From Ascaris suum (lineage: Eukaryota > Nematoda > Chromadorea > Rhabditida > Ascarididae): a stretch of 64,000 nt of DNA. The DNA is taken from the NCBI GenBank assembly GCA_013433145.1, contig CM024171.1:6090565-6154564 (forward strand), read 5' to 3'. Below, in pieces: positions 36,201 through 50,421 of the stretch (position 1 is the first letter of the stretch; each line of letters opens with the position of its first letter). The notes beneath the pieces are model-generated. The model saw only the letters and a program-made list of their open reading frames with translations, did not search any database and was not told the DNA's origin. Both the position numbers and the translations under genes were made by a program.

Positions 36201-39200
36201 TCGGCCTCATAGATTGGATTCTGTACCACTTCGCTCTCAAGCTGTTCTTCAGATGATGCTGATTTCTTGAACCTAAAACTTCACTTGCGCACAACCGAAT
36301 CTAGCCACATCTCTAAAATCTAGAAAACTCCATACTTCGCAAAAATGTTTTCGTCTCTTTGCAACGATACTTCCGGAAGCAAAACCTGAAAGCATTGCAT
36401 AATACGAAATGAATGGAAATCAACTCATTCAAATCACTCAAAACCAAAATCATAAATTCCATATTATATACATATTATTCTTGGCAAAAATGATTAATTA
36501 TGAGGTTAGCTTCTCGTTGAATAAACAAAGAAAATTAAGAGGAAATATTCGGAACGACGACATCGTAAAATGTATTTTTCAGCAAAGAATTTGAAAAAAC
36601 ACGGCAATACGACCTTCTCAAGTGGCCAAAGAAGAAAGTAAGCAAAAGTACAAGTTCTATGAATACTTTACAGCATAAAACCAACCTTAAAAGAGGGCTC
36701 AACTTGAATCCTTTCATATATAACTTGCTAAAGTTGAGAGAGAGCAACTTCGATGAAGACAGTCGGAACATATCGCCTCCTAATAAATGACCTAATGCCA
36801 ACGACGAATGCGACATATCAGTTGCTGTTGAAAGATGTTCTGGCACAGACGATGAATGGCTTGGAGCTGATGCTACTGCCTCACATTCAGGAGTTGCCCA
36901 ACCTTCTCGAGCTTTTGAAGCACCATCTTCACTCCCATTAATTGCCGTCCTATCGGATTCCAGATCACATTTGTCCATCTCAGTAGTAGGTACTGTCTGC
37001 CCATCACATCCACTACTTCGCATCTCTGCACTTTCAATTTCATCAGCTGAGGTTTCTCGCTTATTTGCTTTGCTTCCTGATAACCCCGAATCAACGACTT
37101 TTGTAGGCGAATCTGCAGCTCTTAGATGAGTAAAACTCGTTGCAGTGCACTCCACTCTTTTATCGTTGTTTGTCATACGAACGTGATCCAAGTGGAAGTC
37201 AGCAACAGCGGATGACGCATCCGTGGAGAAGACAATCGGCTGGTCGGTCAATGCCGATAAATTCGACGTATCGTTGTTTGGCCTTCTAGTAATGGCGTCT
37301 TCGAAATGAAGTTTCACTGATGTAGATGGCTCATCTAGCGCTGACGATGAATTCACGCGAGTGTATGCAAACGAAACCTTGGGAACGGTGCTGAAGCTAC
37401 CCTTGTCGACATCGCAAGAGCCTCGAAGTGCTGCAAACGCTTTGCGTATCAGTGAATGCAATACAGCGCTAGTAAAACTACAAAAATGCAACACTGCTTT
37501 ACGTATCTCTTCACTACAAGTCAGAATGCAGTGTGAATTCTTCCTTAATATTAAAAGTAACTTTCAAAGAAGACGCGTCCACAACAATAAAAACAACCTT
37601 GAAATATGTTCAGTGCTAACATCTTTACAAAAGGAACAACCACATTCAAGCAGATTAAGACATTTCAAGCCACGATAAGAACTTTGAGATAAAAAATTAA
37701 AGAAATGAAAAAACCTCTTGGAGGAGGTGTGTTTGAAGTTGGAGATGGCAGATGGAACGCCGAATTACCCGCAATAAACGAATCGCCGACGAAAAATCCC
37801 GACTCATCTAGATGGTCCTCAAATAAAACTTGAACTTAGATGAACATATGTAGTGAAGCGCACCTGAGCATCTTGTACGATTTTCCACCTGCCAGGTAAT
37901 CATTTCATGCGCCAACAACAATAATAAAACATACTGCATAACGCATTCGCAGTTCAAACTGACCTACTGCTTTGACTGTTAAACGTTGATTTGTTCAACT
38001 TACCGCTCGTATTTCTACGATAAATTCATTTATTCGTCGCGCAGTGGCTCTAAGCTGCAATCCGATCGATTGCGACAAGCAAAAAACATAATTATTTATA
38101 TTTCTTTCAACTTGACGATTAGCCTGAAACCTGCAGAAAAAGTCGGAAGTAATTCGCTGTATACAAACGCGCGTAAAAACAAGAACGAAAGAACCAATAA
38201 ACTACTAATTTCGACAGTTATAAATTCTGCACCTTATCGCAGATAACGGTGTTCCTTTCGAAAATCGCGATCAGCAAGCTACCGAGATTTATGAATTGTG
38301 CAACCCAACTTGTAATTTGAGACCCATTGCAGAGGGAGTGAAGGGAGCATATGGATGAAATGACCGATCTAATCTGCAGCTCTAAAATAAACTTGCAGCT
38401 TCTGACTTGAACGAGTTGGAGTAATCTGAGGTGATGAAACGGGAAGCTGAATACACAGAACTGCTACCAGTAGTTAGGATCTGCAGTGATGCAGTTAACC
38501 AACCGCGGACCAGAATATGAAGTGGAAAGTGCAAGAGTCGGAATAACTCAGAAGCGAGGAACTGGAAGAAACCACAGGCTAGGAGGACAAAGTGCAAGCC
38601 ACCACTCTTGGATATGGAATGACGCAATAAAATTGCACGAATACGACGCAAACATTTACCTGATGAGGTTGGGCGTTAACGACGACCGTATTGCAAATAG
38701 CCATGTTGATAAAGAAATGCATTAGGTCAGAGCTTGGCGAGTGATCCTCGAACGAGAGGTCACCTCTGGCCAAAAACGATTCTGAAGTCCGCACTAATCG
38801 TGACAGCAATTCGTGATCCACCTTACTCGACGGTGACTTTGTAGCGCTTGAAATAGTCGCTGCACTTGTCTCGGTACCGTAATCGCGTTCCGCAACATAG
38901 CATCGTCGGAATTTCATCTTAAAGAAACCACTCACTTACCCAACCAAAAAATGTAAACATTCATAACTGTTAATAAAATTGCGCAAGCGCACACCTCTCA
39001 CCTTTATCACATCTCCCTCCCTTTCTGCCACATACGCCTTCTTCCCCGCCGATCACAACTAATGTTGATAGATCGGGTCGCAAAATCGAGCTCCAACTAC
39101 GAACTAAAGATGAAATTTAGCACAACACTGTGCTACATACTATCTAATTCAAACACATTCCGGTAACAACAACTTATTGTTGCATAAAATAAACAACAAG

Positions 39201-42200
39201 TACAGAAAAACGCTAACACCTATAGAATCTACTTATATATGGAACCAAGCAAGCATGTTTATTGCTGCGAATTTATAACACAACCACTGCAGACATTGAA
39301 AAATAAAGAAAACATAACAGGTTTAACATAATCATGAGATAAAGCAGTAAGTTTGTTATTAGTATGCAGCGATCATAAAGCTCGAATGAAAAGTATATCG
39401 ATGATGGAGACTAGGCTAGTTTTACTTTCAGCAATTCCCTTATGGAAGATAGAGGACAGAAGCCACTCATGCACAAAATGCGGGGATATGACACAATCAT
39501 AATGCGCTTTGTGAACGCATACAAAATACACTTTTGCATGGACAAATCAGTAGCCAATCTATTCATCGAAAAGAGCTCTGCTTCAGAAGCCAACGTAATT
39601 CAATTTACTGAGCTTTCGATTGAAAGCTGCATCACTCTTCTCGACAGCAACTCCACGACTTGGAAAAAAGACAATCTCGCATCTTGCCAAGAAACACTTG
39701 TATGGTGGTAACTTGCCACGGAGGTACCTGTATTGATGGCACCTTGCCACGGCAGTACCTCTATGAGTTACTTTGCGGCGCACCTTCCTTCCATTCGATG
39801 CATGCACAAACATGGTGAACTTACTTGATTTTCAGTCAATGTGCCGGTCTTGTCGGACATAACGAACTGCACCTGTCCCAACTCCTCAGGAATATTGAGT
39901 GCCCGACATTGAATCCTCTTATCTGCTGACTCGTAATACAAGTTGACATCTTGCGATGTTAAATAGATCTGACCCAGCTTGATGATTTCAATCGATACAT
40001 ACAAAGAGATCGGTATCATTACCTGCAAAACGCAGGTACCGAATGCGCAGAAAATCTCAATTTCGTTGTCACCCTGAGATATGCTGTTTTTTTTAAGAAA
40101 GGGTTTAAAGGAGTAAGAGAAAGCCGGCTAGAACCAATCAAAAGAACACGTCTAAAATAAAACAGGAATACAACCATTTGACCAGCAATCTTCACAAGGA
40201 ATCACTGGAAGGTTTTCAGCGTAAAAATGTTTCGTTTTAGAAAATTAGCAGGAAGAGCAATGATGGAAGAAAGTGAAGTATAGCAGCGAGGGATATAGGT
40301 GAAAAAACTGGTGTGCCATAGCGGAATCCACTCCCTCCGCACTGTCGACAGTCGCCTTTTTTAGTGCATCACTTCTGCAGATCACTTGGTTTCTGTCTCT
40401 CAACTGAGACCTTCATCTCGAAACAAATAACAAAGCAAACAACGCATCAGTGATACCCCAAATTTACCTCATCAAAAAAATGTTGGAAACGACTGCTCAC
40501 AAGCGCACAAAATCCCCCTAAATTCTACTTTAGTTCGCAGGCAGCAGTAATAGCACCAACGACTTATTGGTAGGAAGAGGGCAATTACACCCTCTAGCGG
40601 GTTCAATATCCGTCATCTATGTGCATTATATTGAAAAAGCATAAAATATCAATAAAGATACCTGCAAGACGATAACGTAACTCCAGAAATTAATGAATCC
40701 CTCAAGTTCTGGATTCAACATGTCGATATTCTCAATGAACGTAAGAAAGGGAACACGATAGGGATCGGTGAATGAGCTCAGCCAAATCGCCGAAAATATC
40801 GCACCGGTAAAACACATCACCAATAGAATCAGCACACACCAAATAATATCCCAGTTTGTTAGACGCTCCAACTCACTGCGTTTATAGCGTGGACCCGAAT
40901 TATTCAACATCGCTTTCGTATCACGCCCTAAAACTCGCTTTATTAATAGTACTACTCTTGGTCATCATTCATATTAAAAGCAAATTTTAAATTCCTTTTT
41001 AGTGAAAAATAAGCCAATATTAATTATATGACTCAATGTAAATAGCCGTCATTTAGAATTCTCTAAAATTTACAAATAGAAACTATTTCTTTCATTACTT
41101 CGACTTTAAATTCATAACGGATTAATCAAAAAACTTTTGAAATAATGAAAGAGAAGTAAAAAAGATTAACCGGCATAAAGAACAATTCCTTCGACAAAAT
41201 CGGTGTTGCGCACTTCGCAACCACGTAAGAGCAGATTCATTTTGCTCACCGGCTCTTTTACACCATTCTCTTGTTGCACATAACCATTAAACCTAAACAA
41301 TGCAACCTTATTGCTTCATGCGAATAAAGCCAAATTTGGGAATAACTTTAACTAAAGAGTTAATACGAAGTTTTCCAAGTTAGTAACCTTTCTGAAGTTA
41401 ATTAGTTATAACCAGTGATTACAGGTGAGGTGGCATGGAGATGAACAGGCAAAGTATGATTAATCATACCTTGTGGATAAGAACTGAGCGGAAGCTCTAC
41501 CTGAGGTTGGTGAGTCAATTCTAAATTTATAACAAAGGTCAACGGTAGGGAAACTGCTTACGTCATTCACCTCTTTTGCTATAATCGAAGGAAGCGATTA
41601 CTAATGAAACCTTTAGAACACTTTTCGGACGAAACCCTTGCGTTATTTAACCGATAACAAACGACAAATGAGTATTGAAGGGAGTCGAAAGACTGATGAT
41701 TTCGACTGATAACGAAACGATGGCATTGAAGTGATACAATGATAGTGATAAAAATGATCAAGCAATCAAAGACGATAAACGATCCACATTGGGTAATAAT
41801 CCCCACATTACTACACAACGACTCGCGACAATTTTATTCAAACATCAACCTCGAAGAGCGCATTTCGAATACGACTCCAAGCATACACACATTAACCATT
41901 AGCGTAAATAAAACCAAGGTTAAAAAAACATCATTCGCAGAGCAATACAATATTGCTAAACTGCATTTGTAAGCACTATTGATGCACTGTTACCACTAGG
42001 AAAAGAATCTTTCATCAACGACTTCCACCATTAAAAAAGGAAGAAAAAACAATTCAGGCCTTCATATTACCGAAGCAATACTCTGCATTCGCACTATGTA
42101 GGAGCGCTCTAATTTCGAAAATATGTTCTAAATTATTCAGAAAATAGCCTAATTTATGAACTGAATATTATATAGGCATAACTGACTCATGAAAAAAGGA

Positions 42201-45200
42201 AACTCAAATTTAAAACAGTTCAAAAATTCGACTCATTTTTAAATCACTCTTTATTGTTAAATTTGCATATCATACGCTCAAATTACATCTGACTAATAAC
42301 ATGACTTTTACAATAGAACTTTATTATTTCATCTATCATGGTAGTGAAACTAACAGAAATAAGCAAAATTCGAATGCTCATCGGCGATGTGCCTCTAAGA
42401 TTGACCCTAATAGTCGACTACATAAATCAATCACTCAGATCACCGATCAATCCACAATCCATAATTTACAAACGATAAAAGATATATTCGAAAAAAATTC
42501 ACCTATAAATTTGATTGTTTGGTTGCTCGCAATAAACAGTGGCCGTAAAATTCCTCGGTGTGAAGTCAACACTCGCCGATCCCATTGATACGATGATCTG
42601 CCTCTGTTTCAAGCTGCTTTCGCCATCCAAATTCGACGTTTCCACATAGCAAATGCCATTCTCGTCAGACGACCTATCAATTTCGCTAATAAAGCCACCA
42701 TATCGCGATCACCCTCATCTCTTACTTCTCTTTTAATTAGAGCATAAAGATATGTCTTTCATATACAAAGGCAACATTCAGACAGACTCGATTAGTGCAT
42801 TATAGTGATCGAAAATATCGCAATATTTTTCAACCTTTCGACACTAAAAAGCGATGCTTCCCGTTCATTTATAAAACATACATTTATGTTTTTCCACATC
42901 TCTAACTAATTACTTAACGAACATATTCCACTGTTGGGGAAAATAATTTCCTCCCCTTCTTTCCTCCTCTCCCCCTACTTTCCATCCAACTTCATAAGAT
43001 ACAATCGACAAGGCCTACATAATAGATGAATTGTTGAGCTATGTACAAAGAGAATCTTTGAAATATGCTGCAACAAGTTCATATGAACGAAATACAACAG
43101 TATCCCAAAAAGAGAGTTGCTGAAGTGCTCAGAGCACATGGAATCTGAAAATAAATGCATTCCCGAAAATAAAGTTTTATATAGGGTCAATTAAAACGAA
43201 GAAAAGTAACTGAAATACCTCAGAAGAAGGATATCGGCGGGGATAATTTCATTGCAAGAGAGATGCACGAAATCACCAACTAAAACATTACGCCATTCCA
43301 TCTTTCGATAACGACTTTGCTCACTAAAATATATTATCATCGCATCCCACTAATAAAACAGACTTCAAATCGTTGCATTTTTATCTCATACTAGCCAGTC
43401 TACATATAATTCGAAGGATAAAATTTCGTGACGAACGATGTGCACTCCTCCTGCCTCCCTCCCCCTCTCTTACATCGCCAAAACGTATTGACCGATGCAC
43501 TTGACCGCATATCGCGCAAGTTTCCACTTAACCAAATGTCATGTCATTGCAGCATTACTCTCTAAGCAATCAATAATGGAATAAGTTCAGAGGATACTCT
43601 CCGAGCAAAATAGGATTTATAAGGCAACATACCAACACGGGCTGATTAGCGAGTAAGTGGACGTTCGAAATCAACGCTAAATTTTTTTTATATGCAAGAG
43701 CGATATTTGACATTTTATGATAGCGCTGTGGCAGCAAATGAAAAAATCTGCAGCACTCCATTTGTGCAAAAAAGAAAACAAATGTAAAAGCATAATAAAC
43801 TAAGGAGCACCGCACAACCCTCGAAAGAATCCAATCGAAGTGACGCTATCAAATATCCTAAGAACGAGATAACTCTTAAACGCCATTATGCACTTAAATA
43901 AACAAAAAAGATGCCGAAAAACCCTTTAAAAGACTCACTTGTCCCAAACTCGACAAGTCGAATGATTTATTTTTACATCGGATTTGTACCGTCGGTAATC
44001 CTGAAAACAATGTAACAATTAAATTAATGAAAAAAAAAAAATAAAAAAGCAAGTGGCAACCCACTTATATTTCGCTGCACAAAATTAATGACCGCAATAA
44101 TCTACTAATGAACCTGAGAGGAGATAATTCTGTACTCATAGAAAATGCAATTTCGAGTAACAATGGAACATCGACCGGTCGGTATAGTAAAAGGAATAAG
44201 AGAGATAAAAAAGAAATCAGAGAACAACCTCAAAGGCATCCTTAACTGCAGTGACCATCAATACGAACGTGATTGGAATCATTGAGATATAACGACCGAA
44301 TGCACCAACCGTCATATTTAAAATAACGATGAATATGAAATAGAGGTTCGCTGCACGATGAAACTGAAAATATTATATCAGTGATAATCGAGTGGTAATA
44401 TGACGTTGTCGATAGCGGAGTGCTAAGCAATGTGCTCACTTATCGCCTTTCGTCAATTATACAGTGGCAGCGATACCCAGCTTATCACTTCTGTCACTTA
44501 AAGTTGCAGAACTTCTCCACTACTTCCTGCAATTAGAGATAAAAAGAGGTCATGTGAAAGGTGATAAAAGGAAATACCTGTTCAAAGAGATTTTTTGGTA
44601 GAAAGGTAAGCAAAGTATATTTAGTGGTGCAGATACGATTGTCGGCATAATTCCTTCGGTTCGGATGCTCGTACCGAGGCGTATTCGAATCAAATCTGAA
44701 TCTATTCTCTCGGATCGGTCTCCATGAGAAACAATGATACACTGTTGTTGCTTTGTTGCTTGTTGTCTGCGGTAAATAAAAACACAGTCTTGCTGATCTT
44801 TCGTTCACCACAGGCAACTATACAGCTCCATTGCAATGTTACGGGAAAAGTAAGAGTGCAGCTCAGGAGAACATTCCCCTATGCTGCAATCATATAATAA
44901 ACAAACTTCTACTGTACTATTACATCGGAACAGTGTGTAGTACTCTCTACCTACAATTAATCCCTACAGCAATTTATAAAAAATCAATTAAAATAAAATC
45001 CTTTGGATTTTTCCTATATAAGCGACCGTTTGAACTGCAGCTACATAAGGCGTACAATTTATAAGAGATAATTTCTGAGGTCACAAATCTTGTTGCATAT
45101 CTGTGCTTAAGATCACTGAGTTTTTTGAGTAAGCACTTGTAGGTTTGCAGAAAATTCCAATAAACCCCCTGAGGCAGTACTTCACTCCACCGATGATGAA

Positions 45201-46549
45201 AATGCTTGAGAGAATCAATAAAAGCATGACAAATGCAGTAACCTTCTCAACTAAAATCTATTTGTTTCATTCATTTTATTCATAATTTTATTAGCAAAGC
45301 AAATTAAAAACGAGTCCGCAACGCATACCTATGGTTCGGAAGAACTTTCCGGAACTCAGGTTGTGCGGTCGACGATGCCGTAGCAGCACAACAACATGCA
45401 CCACAAGGAAGTAGACTTTTGAGTGCTCGAGAGCTGCGTTCAGCTTTATGCCGTATGATGGGTGCCGGATTCGAGAAGGCTGGTCTATAAAATTACATGC
45501 TGATTACATTGGATATATTTGTTACTATAAAACATAATTTAACTCATCGATTACACAAATAATAATAGTATAAAGAACTAAACAGTTAGCTCAGCATCTC
45601 ATAGAGAGCTACAACACTGGAAACGAAAAAAGGATACAAGCTAGTGTTACCCACATATCTCATAGTATAGTAAGTCCGATTCGGAGAGAAAAGCGACGTC
45701 ATAGTTCGCTCAAATTTTCATATTCAAATATCTCAATGAAGTTATGAAATGTTTTTGGCACAAACATTTTTAGATTTGTAATTCACTTCAAATATCCATC
45801 TGAAATGCAGAGGAAAATTATTTTAAAAAAAAGAGAGAATTAAAAGACTCCGTTAAATCGAATCTCTTCAATATCGAACATAATTTAAGCAGGAAATATG
45901 GATAAGCGTTAATTCAAAGAAAGCCTGCTTCCACGCTGCTCGATATCACCCCCTTCCTCCCCGCATATATAAAGTACCACCTCTAACATATCGATCAGTG
46001 GTCGTTGGCAAGTGTTCAAGAAGAGTATGGCACCGCACTCTTTTTTGCCGATGTTGATAAAACAACATTTAGATGCCCTGAGGGAACACTCATTCTTCAA
46101 TGAATTTAACGACAAGACAATAAACTCTGCTCATCTGATTTTATCGTTTTATTAACAAATTCCAAACTTCATAATAAATAAAATTCGATTAGAAAAACAC
46201 AATAAAATTTTAAATGTATATTCTGAGAGACTATACTCTGACACATCCCAAAGTAAATCAGCCCAACTAATATAATGCAAGCAATTGTTTCCCACTGAAC
46301 AATAATGCAACACGAGACGACAAGAAAACATACTTCAATGAAGATCGATCCCCTCCAGGTATTTAAAATAAGCGAATAAATAGAAATTATAAAAAATATA
46401 AATGAAAAGAAAAAATACTAAGTGTAAAAGAAAGCGTTGGAGCGTTACCTTGATGGGGGAACCCACAGAGAGGAAGTCCTTCGATGATGGGCCTTCACAC
46501 TATCTGTGGGCGCATTCGCCAGTCGAGACGACGCTTCGCCGGCCACCAT
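25843..46549 (-). CDS. ATP10: Class V P4-ATPase (ATP10 family) lipid flippase
   Basis: Phospholipid flippase; class V enzymes move phosphatidylcholine or glucosylceramide to the cytosolic leaflet, usually with a CDC50 partner. Twenty-seven exons (minus): 46449-46549, 45329-45484, 44578-44695, 44229-44363, 43939-44000, 43219-43323, 42503-42673, 41171-41292, 40662-40927, 39825-40022, 38660-38917, 38393-38480, 36686-37430, 36080-36272, 35659-35786, 34954-35092, 34310-34536, 33501-33800, 32408-32582, 31519-31644, 30400-30505, 29619-29713, 29100-29180, 28311-28415, 27458-27648, 26778-26925 and 25843-25920; about 1538 residues (human ATP10A 1499). Motifs: [26 protein letters not shown] (A domain; DGET expected), [27 protein letters not shown] in M4, phosphorylation site [48 protein letters not shown] and [11 protein letters not shown]. 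Exon 13 encodes a 248-residue Ser/Thr-rich insert in the N domain. The end of exon 15 (35659 or 35623) and the start of exon 12 are the only uncertain junctions. Confidence 0.95.
26170..26215. repeat. Perfect 19 bp inverted repeat
   Basis: Arms TGATGGAACCAGCTGTCCA (26170-26188) and its exact reverse complement (26197-26215) flank the 8-base loop AGCATAGG. It lies in the last intron of the ATP10 gene, about 250 bases before the last exon in gene sense, and would form a stable hairpin in the pre-mRNA. Confidence 0.9.
28508..28533 (-). repeat. G-quadruplex-type tract
   Basis: CCCTCCCCCTCCCCCTCC on the plus strand, so G-runs on the transcribed strand, in ATP10 intron 23. Confidence 0.65.
30114..30204. 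repeat. (TA)n microsatellite
   Basis: About 45 uninterrupted TA units in ATP10 intron 21. A Tyr-Ile repeat frame across it is an artefact of the repeat. Confidence 0.97.
35176..35280 (+). CDS. Possible nested exon with duplicated coiled coil
   Basis: On the strand opposite to ATP10, inside its intron 15, the acceptor-like TTACATTAG is followed by 34 open codons to TGA at 35278, then AATAAA at 35283-35288. The peptide includes [20 protein letters not shown] and reads as amphipathic, coiled-coil-like helix. The DNA at 35203-35232 is repeated in tandem at 35233-35262 (30 bases, 6 mismatches), so [10 protein letters not shown] is followed by [10 protein letters not shown]. No earlier exon is found. 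It may be the end of a nested gene, a pseudogene fragment, or chance; the family is not recognised. Confidence 0.3.
   Translation, partial: TSLKLRAYLERRLAEIDYIERQLEEINCKVAPLT
39684..39775. repeat. Imperfect ~30 bp tandem repeat
   Basis: Three units starting with CTTGCCA at about 39683, 39712 and 39743 (spacing 29 and 31). The second and third share CTTGCCACGG and GTACCT. In ATP10 intron 10, close to the exon 10 donor. Confidence 0.6.
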
Positions 46550-46617
46550 GACACGCCACGTTTACTTGCAACCTCGCTTCTCAGATGACATCCATCTCCG
46601 ATTTTGCCTGTATGAAA
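46550..46617 (-). promoter_or_regulatory. 5' UTR and probable trans-splice acceptor of ATP10
   Basis: On the minus strand TTGTTTCATACAG ends at 46608, 58 bases before the ATG at 46549. The bases between read as a 5' UTR with a stop in the ATG frame, supporting the chosen start. Spliced-leader addition here is likely; a cis-spliced 5' UTR exon further up is possible. Confidence 0.5.
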
Positions 46618-46750
46618 CAATTACTCTCAATAATATAAAACATATCACCGATTAACACTTAAATACAACGAATGCGTTTGCTTGCAAATGAGACGAAAAG
46701 ATAACGCAAAAATGTTTCGTTCGCATTTGTTCACTTCAATCGTTCCCTAT

Positions 46751-46794
46751 TTCCTCCCTTCCCTCCCCTCCCCCCCCCTCTCTCCCCACCCTCC
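46751..46794 (-). repeat. G-quadruplex-type tract upstream of ATP10
   Basis: Polypyrimidine run on plus (CCCTTCCCTCCCC, CCCCCCCC, CTCTCCCCACCCTCC) gives many G-runs on the ATP10 sense strand, about 200 bp upstream of its ATG. Confidence 0.7.
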
Positions 46795-46941
46795 ATCTTT
46801 TTCAACCATAGTAAAAAGTTTTGTAGGCAAAACTGGATTATACAAAAGCAATAATATTTGTTTCTGCTCAATAGCCTCAACAAATACATAAGAAATACAA
46901 ACGGAAATGGAAAATAAAAGGGGTGTTGAAACTAAAGTGGA

Positions 46942-49886
<2,945 letters not shown>

Positions 49887-50421
49887 CTATTCTTGTGGCA
49901 GCCTCTCAACTCTTTGGTCGTTGGCCAAAGACGGCCAATGAAGTTCATATAAATATCTGTAAGGAAATGACTAAACGTCATAATTAAATCAAAAAATTGT
50001 AGATTTGTAGATGGAACTCGTTTTTGGTTACTTAAAATCTCGGAATAGAAAGTGCGATATTACACGATTTAAGAGTGGGGATTTTAGAGCAGCTCGATTC
50101 TAGTACGATGGACAATAAAGTGCACATCGGAGCTGACTCCGTACCAACTTGGTTACGAGACCAAAAACTCGTATCAGCTAGCTGTACGCATGGTCTTGTC
50201 CTTACGCTAGATCACTCAAGGGAAAACGTGCTCGGCCACGCACGAAGGAGAGAGGATGGAGATGGCCTAGGCCGTGAAAAGGAGACGTGAATAGCTACAA
50301 TTTGAGAATAAGGCCTCACTTACCTATTTGATTCGTCGCCTATCGAAGTCCACTGGAATGTTTTAGTCGTCGGAAAAGGATTTGCATCAAGGATACTTCC
50401 GCCGCAAGACATTTGTAGCAT
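49887..50421 (-). CDS. Small two-exon gene, unknown protein
   Basis: I do not recognise the family. Exon 50324-50421 ends in the strong donor AATAG/GTAAGT. Exon 49887-49956 begins after CCTTACAG and ends in TAG. The split AGA codon joins in phase. The product from the ATG at 50421 has 55 residues: MLQMSCGGSILDANPFP at the start, then FQWTSIGDESNR, then YLYELHWPSLANDQRVERL. The second Met (50412) gives 52 residues. It is acidic/aromatic with no signal peptide or membrane span. A TAA lies in frame 24 bases before the ATG, and CGCAAG just upstream of the start could serve as an acceptor, so it could also be the 3' part of a longer gene. AATAAA lies about 220 bases after the stop. A 133-codon frame on the opposite strand over exon 2 is its shadow. 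Confidence 0.55.

Noticed and set aside
36327..36390. Possible ATP10 exon after CTTTCAG
   Set aside because: Exon 13 joins exon 14 in phase and the segment runs into a stop.
38481..38566. Longer version of ATP10 exon 12 starting after TTCTTCCAG
   Set aside because: Also in phase, but the added residues are hydrophobic and unlike the family; the shorter exon from 38480 is preferred, not proven.
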